From NCBI GenBank assembly GCA_017936385.1, contig JAGBFQ010000022.1:41373-105372 (forward strand): 64,000 nt of DNA. The letters run 5' to 3'. The notes under the pieces were generated by a model. That model made no database searches, had not been told where the DNA came from, and worked only from the letters and a program-made list of their open reading frames with translations. The position numbers were made by a program, and so were the translations under genes. This DNA comes from Rikenellaceae bacterium. GTDB lineage: Bacteria > Bacteroidota > Bacteroidia > Bacteroidales > Rikenellaceae. Shown here piece by piece: positions 10,072 to 18,827 of the stretch (the stretch's first letter is position 1; each line of letters starts with the position of its first letter).

Positions 10072-10290
10072 AATCACCCTCACTTTTCTCTCTCACTCTA
10101 TCGGCTCGGACGCATCTCTTTCACTCTATCACACACACTTTATCCCATGTGCATCCGGCACGAACTCTCTCTCACAATTCTCTCTCCTCTTTCTTCTTCT
10201 CTCCTCTATTTTCTCCTACTCTCACCTGCCCCACACTACTCACAAACCTCTCTGCACGGGGCAAGTTCTCTCACTCACTTTGTCGGCGCC
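10072..10290. repeat. Pyrimidine-rich low-complexity stretch between convergent genes
   Basis: About 220 bases on the plus strand are strongly biased to C and T, with repeated TCTCTC, CTCAC and TTCTTCTCTCC runs and few purines. It lies between the ATPase terminator and the end of the acyl-CoA ligase gene. I see no convincing coding frame, tandem unit or hairpin in it. On the minus strand it would form a purine-rich 3' tail of the ligase transcript. Confidence 0.6.
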
Positions 10291-10325
10291 GTGAGGGGGC
10301 ACCTTACTATCCGAAGCGCAACTCG

Positions 10326-11972
10326 TTAGCTATACAAGAAACGTTTGATGCTACGCTTGGGGGTCTTTTCGAATTCGCCCTCGATAAGCTCAATGGCGGC
10401 AACCTTGCTGTAACCGGGCAACATGCCGTTCAGTGCCACAAGGTTCTCGGCCATGGCCTTCTCGGCTTCGGCTTTCAACTCGGGGGTCATGGTTTTGCCT
10501 GCGGTGTCGGCGGCAACCAGCGCAACAAGTTTGCCTTTGCCACGCTCAACGACCAGCGACTCCGAAACCATAGGCAGGTTGTTGAGTTTATCCTCAATCT
10601 CCTCGGGATAGATATTCTGTCCGTTAGCGCTCAAAATCATAGCCTTGCTGCGTCCGCGGATGAAGATGTTGCCTTTGGAGTCTTTGACGCCCAGGTCACC
10701 CGTACGGAACCATCCGTCATTGGTAAACGCTGCGGCAGTCGCTTCGGGATTTTTGAAGTATCCGATGGTGACGTTATCGCCCTTCACCTGAATCTCTCCC
10801 ACAATCTCTCTCTCGTTTTCGGAAGCGATTCTCACCTCCATTCCCGAAACGGGTTTGCCGCACGAGCGTTTAGCGAAATGTTGCCAATCTTCGTAGCCAA
10901 TCAGCGGCGCGCACTCGGTCATGCCGTAGTCCACCGTGTAGGGGAACTTAATCATACGCATGGCGCTCTCGACCTGGCCAGCCAAAGCCGCACCACCGAC
11001 AATTACGCTGCGCACCTCGCCACCCAGAGCTGCCAACAGAGTCTTGCGAATCTTGCCGCAGATGAGTTGACGAACACCCGGAATTGCCAAAGCCACCTTC
11101 ATTGCGGGTTTCTCGATTACGGGGATTACCTTGTTGCGGAATATCTTCTCCATCACCAGAGGGACGGTAATAATCAGATAGGGTTTCACCTCGGCAAAGG
11201 CCTGCAACAACACGCTCGGTGTGGGAGTCTTGCCCAGGAAGTAGATGGCGCAACCCTGACACAACGGATAGGTCAACTCAAAGGCCATGCCGTACAAGTG
11301 AGCCAGCGGCAACATCGACAGCATGCGGTCGCCGGGGTAGGCGGGCAGACGGTGAATTCCGAAGTCGATGTTCGACGAGAAGTTGCGAGCCGTAAGCATA
11401 ACACCCTTGGGCGAACCGGTCGAACCCGACGTATAGTCAATCATCAACAGCGAGTCCATCTCGGTCTTGGCGTAGTTGATACTATCGGGAGTTATGCCAT
11501 TGGGGTATTTTGCGGCAAGGGTTTCATCCATATTCTCGGCCGCTTTGACGGTTTTGTCGTCGGCAGCCCAAAGAATCTCGAAGTTGTCGATGTTGATGGC
11601 CGCAACCAAACCTTCGATATTCATCTTCTGCATCTGCTCCCACGAAGCGCTTTCGGTGAAGATGAGTTTACACTCGGCGTGCGCGGTAAGACCCGCGGCA
11701 CTGTCCACCGTGAAGTCGCCAAGAATGGGCACAGCCACAGCGTCGGCAGTAGTGATTGCAAAGAACGACACAGCCCAACGTGCGCTGTTTTTGGCATAGA
11801 TTGCGATTTTATCACCGGGAACGACTCCGGCACCCTCCATCAACACATGGAGGCGTTCGATTTCGACAGCTGTCTGTCCGAACGAGAAACTCTCGCCGTG
11901 GAAGTTGCACAGCGCAGGCGAGTTCCAATTCTTGCGAACCGCTTGGTCGAAATAGTACAAAAAGTGTTTCAT
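10326..11972 (-). CDS. AMP-dependent long-chain acyl-CoA ligase (FadD-like)
   Basis: A 548-residue adenylate-forming enzyme. It has the ATP/AMP signature YTSGSTGSPKGVML at about one third of the length, the mid-region motif YGMTECAPLIGYED, the adenylation hinge GWFRTGDLGVKDSKG and IRGRSKAMILSANGQNIYP, and the catalytic Lys near the C-terminus (KTPKRSIKRF). The expected reaction is activation of a fatty acid to acyl-AMP and then acyl-CoA at the inner membrane or in the cytoplasm. The exact acid is not readable; related ligases in Bacteroidota take long-chain or exogenous fatty acids. It is transcribed alone, convergent with the calcium ATPase. Confidence 0.9.
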   Translation of the reverse strand: MKHFLYYFDQAVRKNWNSPALCNFHGESFSFGQTAVEIERLHVLMEGAGVVPGDKIAIYAKNSARWAVSFFAITTADAVAVPILGDFTVDSAAGLTAHAECKLIFTESASWEQMQKMNIEGLVAAINIDNFEILWAADDKTVKAAENMDETLAAKYPNGITPDSINYAKTEMDSLLMIDYTSGSTGSPKGVMLTARNFSSNIDFGIHRLPAYPGDRMLSMLPLAHLYGMAFELTYPLCQGCAIYFLGKTPTPSVLLQAFAEVKPYLIITVPLVMEKIFRNKVIPVIEKPAMKVALAIPGVRQLICGKIRKTLLAALGGEVRSVIVGGAALAGQVESAMRMIKFPYTVDYGMTECAPLIGYEDWQHFAKRSCGKPVSGMEVRIASENEREIVGEIQVKGDNVTIGYFKNPEATAAAFTNDGWFRTGDLGVKDSKGNIFIRGRSKAMILSANGQNIYPEEIEDKLNNLPMVSESLVVERGKGKLVALVAADTAGKTMTPELKAEAEKAMAENLVALNGMLPGYSKVAAIELIEGEFEKTPKRSIKRFLYS

Positions 11973-12274
11973 CGTGTTTTGAGAGATTGTATATATTTTA
12001 ATAAAAAACGAGAGCTTGTTTGGTCGGTTCGGATGCCACGGCCGGGGAGGATTCTATGGTTGAATCGGTCGGTGAACGATGGTCCGAAACTTTCGACGGC
12101 GAATTTGATACATTTTTTCGGATTCGGTCAAAAAAAGGTCTTTGAGCCACCAAAAATGCTCGATTTTACCCGTTTTAGGGATGAAAATCGCTATGTAGGG
12201 GTGAAATTCCCTTTTCGAGTTCGAATCTCGGGACGAAAAACAGCCTACCCAACAGCAAAAAATCTCGACGATTA
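11973..12274. other. Gene-free stretch between divergent genes
   Basis: About 300 bases between the acyl-CoA ligase start and the promoter of the next plus-strand gene. I see no gene, repeat or clear hairpin, only AT-rich sequence near the ligase start. A tRNA-arm-like hairpin near 12223 is treated under rejected items. Confidence 0.5.
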
Positions 12275-12305
12275 TTGCATATTTACCGACTAATTTGTAT
12301 CTTTG
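12275..12305 (+). promoter_or_regulatory. Promoter of the outer-membrane/lipoprotein gene pair
   Basis: TTG (12275-12277), a 20-bp spacer and TATCTTTG (12298-12305) fit the Bacteroidota consensus. It excludes the TTG start at 12303 and supports the ATG at 12336. Confidence 0.7.
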
Positions 12306-12335
12306 AAAAACTCAAACCACAAAACACCAACCGCC

Positions 12336-13076
12336 ATGAAAACCGCTCTTCTCAAACGACTGCTGCCGACGCTCATCCTACTGCTCGGCGTGGCTGCCAC
12401 GGCACGGGCGCAACGACACGAAATCGGACCTCGACACGAACTTCGAGCGTCTTTCGGTATCATGCCCTCGGCAAATAATATCTATGGTGCTTTTGTCAAC
12501 AGCTATGAGCACGACAACAGGTTGCTCAACCAACGGCTCGACAACATCAACAACATGCCATACATCTCGCCCTCCGAGGATAGCAAATTCATAGATGGTC
12601 TATATTACGATGCTCTCAAATATTACGACAGCGAGAGCGTCAAAATGCCTTCATTGGGTCTCTCCTACACCTATCGCGCAAAACGTTGGTGCGAGGTGGG
12701 CGTGGCAGTGGCCTACACAGGAACTTTCAACCGTCGATACTCGGCCATGGACAACCATCCGGTCGGACGGTGCAAGGAGCACTTTCTGGTGGTGCTGCCG
12801 ACGGTGCGTTTCGTGTGGGTGCGCACCGATATGGTACGACTCTACTCCACCTTCTCGATGGGCGTAATCGGTTCGTGGATGCGCTCAAACTACGAGTATG
12901 CGGAACCCACTACGGCCGGTTCGAGCGAGATAGGAGTTGAGGTTATCCCGTTCGGAATCAGCGTCGGACGTCGTGTGTTCGGCTTTGCCGAGTTGGGATA
13001 CTCCGAACGTGGATGGCTCAATATCGGCGTAGGATTCAGAATTAACTCCAAAAATCAAGATTTTGACTATGAATAA
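12336..13076 (+). CDS. Predicted outer-membrane beta-barrel protein
   Basis: A 246-residue exported protein with a clear signal peptide (KRLLPTLILLLGVAATARAQ). The mature part has alternating aromatic and polar strands (SLGLSYTYRAKRWCEVGVAVAY, split here as SLGLSYTYR and WCEVGVAVAY; RVFGFAELGYSE; WLNIGVGFRI), suggesting a small outer-membrane barrel of eight or more strands. The start at 12336 was chosen over an upstream TTG because the promoter -7 element overlaps the latter and the signal peptide begins here. Its stop overlaps the start of the next gene, a lipoprotein, so the two probably work together at the outer membrane. I do not recognise a named family. Confidence 0.75.
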   Translation: MKTALLKRLLPTLILLLGVAATARAQRHEIGPRHELRASFGIMPSANNIYGAFVNSYEHDNRLLNQRLDNINNMPYISPSEDSKFIDGLYYDALKYYDSESVKMPSLGLSYTYRAKRWCEVGVAVAYTGTFNRRYSAMDNHPVGRCKEHFLVVLPTVRFVWVRTDMVRLYSTFSMGVIGSWMRSNYEYAEPTTAGSSEIGVEVIPFGISVGRRVFGFAELGYSERGWLNIGVGFRINSKNQDFDYE

Positions 13077-13827
13077 GATGCACAAACTCCTAATCGTGGT
13101 TGCGACGGCAGTCATGTTGGGCGGCTGCACCTACGAGTCACCCGAAATTGCGCAAACTTCGCCCAACGCAGCCTACAAATACGCCTACTCGCTCATGGAA
13201 AGTCACATTCATGACCGAGTAACCTCCATTCAAACCATCCTTGCGGCCGAGTATTGGGCCTCACTCAGCACCGACACGGAACGTTACGCCTTCGAGGACG
13301 CGCACTTCCCCACCTACAAGTTGCGCGACATGGGAAACTACATCTCTCTAATCAACTCCAACGGCGGAACACGTCAGATAACCCGCGACTCGTTGCCGAT
13401 AACCGAGGTAGGTGCTACTCGACAATTCTACAACATGACCCTACGCACCATAGGTACCAACACCTATGAGATAGAGTGCATTACATCGGATTGTACGCCC
13501 GAAAAGCCCTACGATTTGTTCTATTACACATATTCGGCCGAAAATATTCGCTGGAAGGTACTCTACAAACACGACTTTGCCAAGTCGACCGAGCTCATCA
13601 ACATCGTCGAAGGCCAGGGCGTCTACCACAACAAGGGTTTGACGCTATACTACCAGGTCGACGCCGTGATGTGTGAGGTCAGCCACCTCATCGGCAAACA
13701 CATAAGCATCTTCAATGGCGACGTGGATGTCAAATCGAGTTCCATCGTAATGGACGCCGAGGGCACTCCCCCCGACCACTTCACCATCAACTACTCCGCC
13801 AGCGACAACTCCCACATGACCTACTGA
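13069..13827 (+). CDS. Hypothetical lipoprotein coupled to a beta-barrel protein
   Basis: A 252-residue protein with the lipobox LGGC (lipid Cys20 counting from the ATG at 13069). That ATG overlaps the stop of the preceding gene (ATGAATAA), which implies translational coupling; an ATG at 13078 is the alternative. The mature part is mixed polar, with many Tyr and Thr, and no catalytic motif that I recognise. Its promoter is shared with the barrel gene, and a strong hairpin terminator follows, so the pair forms a two-gene unit. Function unknown. Confidence 0.75.
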   Translation: MNKMHKLLIVVATAVMLGGCTYESPEIAQTSPNAAYKYAYSLMESHIHDRVTSIQTILAAEYWASLSTDTERYAFEDAHFPTYKLRDMGNYISLINSNGGTRQITRDSLPITEVGATRQFYNMTLRTIGTNTYEIECITSDCTPEKPYDLFYYTYSAENIRWKVLYKHDFAKSTELINIVEGQGVYHNKGLTLYYQVDAVMCEVSHLIGKHISIFNGDVDVKSSSIVMDAEGTPPDHFTINYSASDNSHMTY

Positions 13828-13849
13828 TTGAGCGGTTGTGATGTAAATT

Positions 13850-13885
13850 AAGGGGCCATCCAACGAATTTGTTGGACGGCCCCTT
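13850..13885. terminator. Bidirectional hairpin terminator between convergent genes
   Basis: AAGGGGCCATCCAAC (13850-13864) pairs with 13871-13885 with one mismatch around a six-base loop. It lies between the lipoprotein stop (13827) and the folD stop (13924), so it probably serves both. Confidence 0.8.
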
Positions 13886-13923
13886 AGCTATATATTAAGG
13901 TATCTTGCAAGCAACAACTTTAG

Positions 13924-14790
13924 TTACTTGCGGCGTTTGGCAGCAATCAGAGTGTTCTTCATCAGCGAGATGATGGTCATCGGACCAACACCACCGGGAA
14001 CGGGAGTAATGTATGCACATTTCGGAGCAACCTCGTCGTAAGCAACATCACCAACCACACGCCAACCACGCGCATTATCGGCAGCAACACGGGTAATACC
14101 TACGTCTATAACCGTTGCGCCCTCTTTGACCATATCGCCTTTCACGAAGCCGGGGATACCCAGAGCGGCAATAACGATATCAGCCTCGCGCACGGTCTCG
14201 GCCAAATTGGCGGTGCGGCTGTGGCACAAGGTTACGGTTGCATCCCAGCCCTTCTGCGACAGCAGAATCGACATCGGGCGGCCTACGATGTTGCTACGTC
14301 CGATGACAGCGCACTTCTTGCCCGATGTGGGGACGTTGTAACGTTTGAGCAGTTCGAGAATACCTGCGGGAGTTGCGGGCACAAAGCACTCAAGACCCAA
14401 CACCATGGCACCCACGTTGATGGGCGTGAAACCGTCCACATCCTTGCGGGGCGAGATGGCCTCGATTACACGTTGCTCGTCGATATGTTTTGGCAGGGGC
14501 AGCTGCACGATGAAACCATCCACTTCGGGGTCGTTGTTGAGGCGTTCAACCTCGGCGAGGAGTTGCTCTTCGGTGGTCTCCTCGGGCATGCGAAGCACGG
14601 TCGAGCGAAATCCACACTCGCCACACATCTTCTCTTTGTTGGCAACGTAGGTCATACTTGCACCGTTGTTACCCACCAGAATAGCAACCAGATGGGGTGC
14701 GGGCTTTCCTGCGGCTACCATTTCGGCCACTTCGGCGGCGATTTCGGCACGCAGTTGTTGGGCGGTAAGTTTTCCGTCAATGATTGTCAT
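13924..14790 (-). CDS. folD: Bifunctional methylenetetrahydrofolate dehydrogenase / methenyltetrahydrofolate cyclohydrolase
   Basis: A 288-residue FolD. It interconverts 5,10-methylene- and 10-formyl-tetrahydrofolate with NADP and supplies one-carbon units for purines and formyl-methionine. Visible motifs are the catalytic Tyr/Lys segment [34 protein letters not shown], the NADP-binding segment [14 protein letters not shown], and the C-terminal [12 protein letters not shown]. Length and motifs are those of the normal family. It starts 6 bp after the DUF5106 lipoprotein gene and is probably transcribed with it, an unexplained pairing of cytosolic and envelope functions. Confidence 0.97.
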   Translation of the reverse strand: MTIIDGKLTAQQLRAEIAAEVAEMVAAGKPAPHLVAILVGNNGASMTYVANKEKMCGECGFRSTVLRMPEETTEEQLLAEVERLNNDPEVDGFIVQLPLPKHIDEQRVIEAISPRKDVDGFTPINVGAMVLGLECFVPATPAGILELLKRYNVPTSGKKCAVIGRSNIVGRPMSILLSQKGWDATVTLCHSRTANLAETVREADIVIAALGIPGFVKGDMVKEGATVIDVGITRVAADNARGWRVVGDVAYDEVAPKCAYITPVPGGVGPMTIISLMKNTLIAAKRRK

Positions 14791-14796
14791 AATTTC

Positions 14797-15765
14797 TTAT
14801 TGTTGTTGGTTATAGTAATCGCGGTAGTAGATAACCTGCTCGATGGTGGGGATTGACATACAATCCTTGAGCAACACGGTTTTGTTCTCGTCCAGCAGGT
14901 AGAGCGTCGGGATTGCGCGCAGGTCATAGAGCTCCTTGTCGCGCATTGCAAGTGCCTTGTCGTAGGAGTTAATCCAATTTTCGGGCATATTGGGTTGGTA
15001 GTCGTACCACTCCTTGAGGTCCTCGTCGGGATAGACGGCCAACACCTTGATTATGCCTTGGTTGATAAGGTCGGTGAGCATTGCCGAGGCCGAAATCTGT
15101 TCGCGTGTCTCCTTGCAGGCGGGACATCCCGGGTTGTTGATAAACAGCAGGGTGTACTTGGCGCGTATACCGTAGAGAGTTCCGCGACTGCCCGTCTTGG
15201 TGACATATCCGAAATCCGTTGCGCGTGTTCCCAAGCGGTTTTTGAGTGCCAACGTGAGTTGCGATTGGGGTCGTACGCGCTCCCACTCGTCATAGAGCGA
15301 GGTGGTGGACATAACCTCCAGCGCACCGATGTATGCCTCTTCGTTTTTGACGGGCGAGTTGGGGTCATAGAGGTATTTTTCGGCTTGTGCGGCGAATTCG
15401 TCGAACATCTGCTTGTTCTTTTGCGCGGCGGTCATCGTGCGTTTCATGGCTTTGTTTGCCAACTCGGGCGACACCGAAGCCAAGACCTGTCCGTATTGTG
15501 CGAAAGCCGTTTCGATGGTTTTGAGCGTGTCGATGTAGGTCGTGTCGGCGAAGTCGAAACGGTCCCAATAGTGCTCGGCCATATATTCGGTTGCCTGCTG
15601 CTGGCTGTTGATGAACCCCGGCAGTTCGGGCAGAGGTATTTGTCGTGGTTGTGTTTGCGTGGTTGTTGCGGCCGTTTGAGTGCTTTGTTTTTTGGTGTTG
15701 TTGCCTGCGCAGGCTGCCAGAGCGAACACCGTTATGGCTATTGTTGCGATTTTGAGATTTTTCAT
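14797..15765 (-). CDS. DUF5106-like thioredoxin-fold lipoprotein
   Basis: A 322-residue lipoprotein (LAACAG). I chose the ATG at 15765 because the upstream extension crosses the -7 promoter element and the signal peptide starts here. The N-terminal half matches the DUF5106 style (helical, with PELPGFINSQQQATEYMAEH), and the C-terminal half is a TlpA/thioredoxin fold: FINNPGCPACKETR with CPAC at about 214-217 and the cis-Pro segment AIPTLYLLDENK. It is probably an envelope thiol reductase or oxidant sensor tethered to a membrane. It is the first gene of a two-gene unit with folD. The electron partner is unknown; the DsbD at 20131-22317 could be one. Confidence 0.82.
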   Translation of the reverse strand: MKNLKIATIAITVFALAACAGNNTKKQSTQTAATTTQTQPRQIPLPELPGFINSQQQATEYMAEHYWDRFDFADTTYIDTLKTIETAFAQYGQVLASVSPELANKAMKRTMTAAQKNKQMFDEFAAQAEKYLYDPNSPVKNEEAYIGALEVMSTTSLYDEWERVRPQSQLTLALKNRLGTRATDFGYVTKTGSRGTLYGIRAKYTLLFINNPGCPACKETREQISASAMLTDLINQGIIKVLAVYPDEDLKEWYDYQPNMPENWINSYDKALAMRDKELYDLRAIPTLYLLDENKTVLLKDCMSIPTIEQVIYYRDYYNQQQ

Positions 15766-15782
15766 AGAGACATAATTTTGCA

Positions 15783-15790
15783 CAAAGATA
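15783..15790 (-). promoter_or_regulatory. -7 element for the DUF5106-folD unit
   Basis: TATCTTTG on the minus strand, 18 bases before the ATG at 15765, so the leader would be only about 10 bases. A matching -33 at 19-21 bp is not obvious. Confidence 0.5.
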
Positions 15791-15821
15791 GCCAAAAATA
15801 ATTGAGCAATCTTCATTTTGC

Positions 15822-15863
15822 AAAAAAAATCGCAGGTTTGCACCTTGTGGGTACAAACCTGCG
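15822..15863 (-). terminator. Intrinsic terminator of the AT-rich lipoprotein gene
   Basis: On the minus strand a perfect 9-bp stem (CGCAGGTTT, 15855-15863 with 15831-15839) is followed by a run of eight T (15822-15829). It begins 29 bases after the stop of the gene at 15892 and sits just upstream of the next promoter. Confidence 0.85.
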
Positions 15864-15891
15864 AAAATCCACTCACCTCGACCGAGGGCTA

Positions 15892-16464
15892 CTACTCCTC
15901 CAGCGCCTCGTCGGTCAGAGTGTAGGTATAGGCGCACTCAAACGTTCCATAATGTCCAGGGTAGTAGAACTGAAATCGTGTACGGTTATGACCATTACCA
16001 TCCTTGTCAAAATACAATGTATCCCTAAGTATAGTCAATTCCCAATTCTCTTTATTGTATATGGAATGTTTTTTATTATCATTAGGAGTCCAAAACTGTA
16101 TTTGATTGTCTGTGTCATTCTTAGCGTCATACTCATAAACACGATACCAACTATCCAGATTGAGATATGCATATTTGTCTTTTTTTATGCTGTCCCGAGG
16201 ATTCCCAGTATGCCGCGCTTGTGCCTCTATTAGCCTACTAATAAATAATACTGTTGAATCTTTAGGTAAATCAACCTGCGGATATCTAATTCGTACAAAG
16301 TCGCTTGATTTATTTTGAATGTAATAATGGCAACGCACATCCACATAATAGCTATTCTCACCATCATTATCGTTATCCAAATCAAACATATCAATAATAA
16401 AACCGCACGACGCAAGGCAGACCGAAATCAGCACTATATATAGCGCATTAATAATCCGTTTCAT
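15892..16464 (-). CDS. AT-rich hypothetical lipoprotein
   Basis: A 190-residue protein (from ATG 16464; ATG 16470 would add two residues) with a lipoprotein signal ending LASC (Cys20), then an acidic DLDNDNDGENS segment. The mature part is rich in Tyr, Asn, Asp and Lys, with no motif I recognise; it looks beta-rich and surface exposed. Base composition between about 15960 and 16480 is clearly more AT-rich than the neighbours, and AGA, ATA and AAT codons are frequent, which suggests recent transfer. It has its own promoter and terminator, so it is a self-contained single-gene unit. Function unknown. Confidence 0.75.
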   Translation of the reverse strand: MKRIINALYIVLISVCLASCGFIIDMFDLDNDNDGENSYYVDVRCHYYIQNKSSDFVRIRYPQVDLPKDSTVLFISRLIEAQARHTGNPRDSIKKDKYAYLNLDSWYRVYEYDAKNDTDNQIQFWTPNDNKKHSIYNKENWELTILRDTLYFDKDGNGHNRTRFQFYYPGHYGTFECAYTYTLTDEALEE

Positions 16465-16488
16465 AAGCATACCCTTTTTGTGTTGTTC

Positions 16489-16519
16489 GCAAGATACAAA
16501 AACAAAATGAATTTTACAA
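16489..16519 (-). promoter_or_regulatory. Promoter of the AT-rich lipoprotein gene
   Basis: Minus strand TTG (16517-16519), 20-bp spacer, TATCTTGC (16489-16496). The -7 element departs from consensus at one base. It lies back to back with the promoter of the TonB receptor gene. Confidence 0.55.
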
Positions 16520-16549
16520 CAATCCATGGGTGTTTTCGCACAGTCTGGG

Positions 16550-16579
16550 TTGCGATTACGCTTTTATGTCGTATCTTTG
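16550..16579 (+). promoter_or_regulatory. Promoter of the TonB receptor operon
   Basis: TTG (16550-16552), 19-bp spacer, TATCTTTG (16572-16579), with the ATG 17 bases further on at 16596. It excludes the longer reading frame from 16530. Confidence 0.65.
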
Positions 16580-16595
16580 TCTCTTCGTTTGGACT

Positions 16596-18827
16596 ATGAA
16601 ACGACTCGCACTTGTCATACTTACACTGCTCGGGACTACACAACTCGGCGCACGACCGTGGGCGAACACACCCACAGCCGAGCCCGACACCCTTATGCAG
16701 TTGCAAGAGGTGGGCATCGTGGCCGTAAAGCAGGGTATGGACCTCGCGCAAAGGGCAAGTGCCGCGGCCGTGGTCGACAGCCGAAGAATCGCACGCGAAA
16801 GAATCTCCGACATCAAAGGTATCTCGGGCAGCGTGCCCAACTTCTTTATGCCCGACTACGGCTCGCGCATAACCTCGTCGCTCTATGTTCGCGGCTTGGG
16901 CGCGCGTATCGACAATGCCGCAGTGGCCGTGACGGTGGACGGCGTGCCGCTGATGGACAAAAACTCGTTCGACACCGACATGGCCGACATTGCACGCATC
17001 GAGATGTTGCGCGGACCGCAGACAACACTTTATGGTCGCAACTCGATGGGTGGTGCAATCAACATCTACACCCTCGCGCCGTTGGCCGTGCAGGGCGTTC
17101 GTTTCGGCGCGGAGTACTCGACGGGAAACACCTACAAGTTCTCGCTGGCCCTGCTGCACAAGGTGGGCAGCCGCACGGGAATCTCCGTAAGCGGCCAATA
17201 TGGCCACACCGACGGACTTTTCACCAACCTCTACGACGGCTCGAAGTGCGACCCCGCGGACGAAGGTGGGGCGCGAATCCGCCTGCAACACCGCACACGC
17301 CGTGGCTTGGACATCGACAACACGTTAGCCTTCTCGATGGTTGACCAGGGCGGCTACCCCTACGCCTACATGCCCACGGGACGCATCGAGTACAACGACG
17401 AGTGCAGTTATCGCCGCGCAACGGTGAGCGAGGGACTTACTCTGCGCAAACGTTGGGACGGAGTGGAGTTGTCGAGCGTGTCGAGCTATCAGTTTATGGA
17501 CGACCGCATGCGCATGGACCAAGACTTCCTGCCCGCAAGCTACTTCACGCTCGAGCAGGCAAAACGCATGCACGCCATAACGGAGGACATTGTGGTTCGT
17601 TCGACCCGTTCGTTGGGCGGTTACGACTGGTTGGTGGGTGCTTTCGGGTTCTACAACCACACGGCAATGGGAGCTCCCGTAGTATTCAAGCAGACAGGCA
17701 TTGACTCGCTGATTATCAAAAATATACCTTACGACGGACTCACTTGGAACCAAGACTCGTTCCGTCTCGACACCGACTTCATCAACCACACGGCAGGCGG
17801 TGCCGTCTATCACGAATCGAGCTATTCGGTGGGAGGGTGGCACTTCACGGCGGGTGTGCGCGGCGACTTCGAGTTCGCGCGTCTGGAGTTTACCAAGAAG
17901 GTCGACACCTCGTGCACGTTCCACACCGAGGAGGGCGACATCAACCGACCGCTCCGAATTGACCAATACGGCGCCATGAACCAAACCTTCGTGGAGGTCG
18001 CACCGCGCCTTTCGGCCTCCTACACGTGGCATGGCACGTGGCCCGGAATGGCCTATGCAACCATATCGAGAGGCTACAAGGCGGGAGGTTTCAACACCCA
18101 GATGTTCAGCGAAATCCTGCGCCAAGACCTGATAGCCGAATTCGGAGGTTCACCCCTCAACGAAAAGGAGGTGACAGCCTACAAACCCGAACGAGCATGG
18201 AACTATGAAGTGGGTGCACGTGTCCGCTCCGAGGATGGCCGCTGGCAGGGCGACGTGGCACTGTTCGCCATCGACTGCCGCAACCAGCAACTCACCGTAT
18301 TCCCCGAAGGCGAACTGACGGGACGACGAATGACCAACGCAGGACGCACGCGCAGTCTGGGCGTTGAAGTTTCGGCCACGGCAAATCCCGTTCGCGGACT
18401 CGACCTTTCAGCCGCATGGGGTTTTACGGATGCACGTTTTGTGGAGTTCCGCAGCGGCAACGACAACTACCGCGGCAACCACGTACCATACGCACCGCAG
18501 CACACCCTCTACGGCTCGGCCACCTACACCATAGAATTGGGCCGCAAGTGGGCCGAACGGATAGTCGTGGGGGTACAGATGAACGGTGCGGGACGCATCT
18601 GGTGGGACGAGGCAGGTGAGTTTGTCCAACCGTTCTATGCTCTGTTGGGTGCTTCGGTGAGCTATCACACAGCCTACGGTTCGCTCACGCTGTGGGGGCG
18701 CAACCTCACGAACACACGCTACAATACATTCTGCTTTGCGTCGATGGGCAATCGTTTCCTGCAACGGGGCAAGCCCACAACACTCGGCATAACACTCAAT
18801 ATTAACATCAACAACACCGTAAAATGA
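16596..18827 (+). CDS. TonB-dependent receptor
   Basis: A 743-residue outer-membrane receptor with a signal peptide (KRLALVILTLLGTTQLGA). It lacks the carboxypeptidase-like domain of SusC proteins and goes straight into the plug: LQEVGIVAVKQG, SLYVRGLGARIDNAAVAV, then IARIEMLRGPQTTLYGRNS, the classic end of the plug. The barrel follows and ends in a TonB-receptor C-terminal segment (RGKPTTLGITLNI). This layout fits receptors for siderophores, cobalamin, heme or other small ligands. The next gene overlaps by ATGA and encodes a small lipoprotein, probably a partner. No Fur-like site was recognised, so the ligand is open. Confidence 0.93.
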   Translation: MKRLALVILTLLGTTQLGARPWANTPTAEPDTLMQLQEVGIVAVKQGMDLAQRASAAAVVDSRRIARERISDIKGISGSVPNFFMPDYGSRITSSLYVRGLGARIDNAAVAVTVDGVPLMDKNSFDTDMADIARIEMLRGPQTTLYGRNSMGGAINIYTLAPLAVQGVRFGAEYSTGNTYKFSLALLHKVGSRTGISVSGQYGHTDGLFTNLYDGSKCDPADEGGARIRLQHRTRRGLDIDNTLAFSMVDQGGYPYAYMPTGRIEYNDECSYRRATVSEGLTLRKRWDGVELSSVSSYQFMDDRMRMDQDFLPASYFTLEQAKRMHAITEDIVVRSTRSLGGYDWLVGAFGFYNHTAMGAPVVFKQTGIDSLIIKNIPYDGLTWNQDSFRLDTDFINHTAGGAVYHESSYSVGGWHFTAGVRGDFEFARLEFTKKVDTSCTFHTEEGDINRPLRIDQYGAMNQTFVEVAPRLSASYTWHGTWPGMAYATISRGYKAGGFNTQMFSEILRQDLIAEFGGSPLNEKEVTAYKPERAWNYEVGARVRSEDGRWQGDVALFAIDCRNQQLTVFPEGELTGRRMTNAGRTRSLGVEVSATANPVRGLDLSAAWGFTDARFVEFRSGNDNYRGNHVPYAPQHTLYGSATYTIELGRKWAERIVVGVQMNGAGRIWWDEAGEFVQPFYALLGASVSYHTAYGSLTLWGRNLTNTRYNTFCFASMGNRFLQRGKPTTLGITLNININNTVK

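Noticed and set aside
12215..12231. tRNA T-arm-like hairpin (TCGAG, loop TTCGAAT, CTCGG)
   Set aside because: No acceptor, D or anticodon arm pairs at the right distances on either strand. The loop holds a TTCGAA palindrome, so a chance match is likely.
9753..12293. Open frame of 846 codons on the plus strand
   Set aside because: It runs over the end of the ATPase gene, its terminator, the CT-rich stretch and the antisense of the acyl-CoA ligase. No start signal or family likeness.
16530..16595. N-terminal extension of the TonB receptor
   Set aside because: It crosses the TTG/TATCTTTG promoter and would put residues before a good signal peptide.
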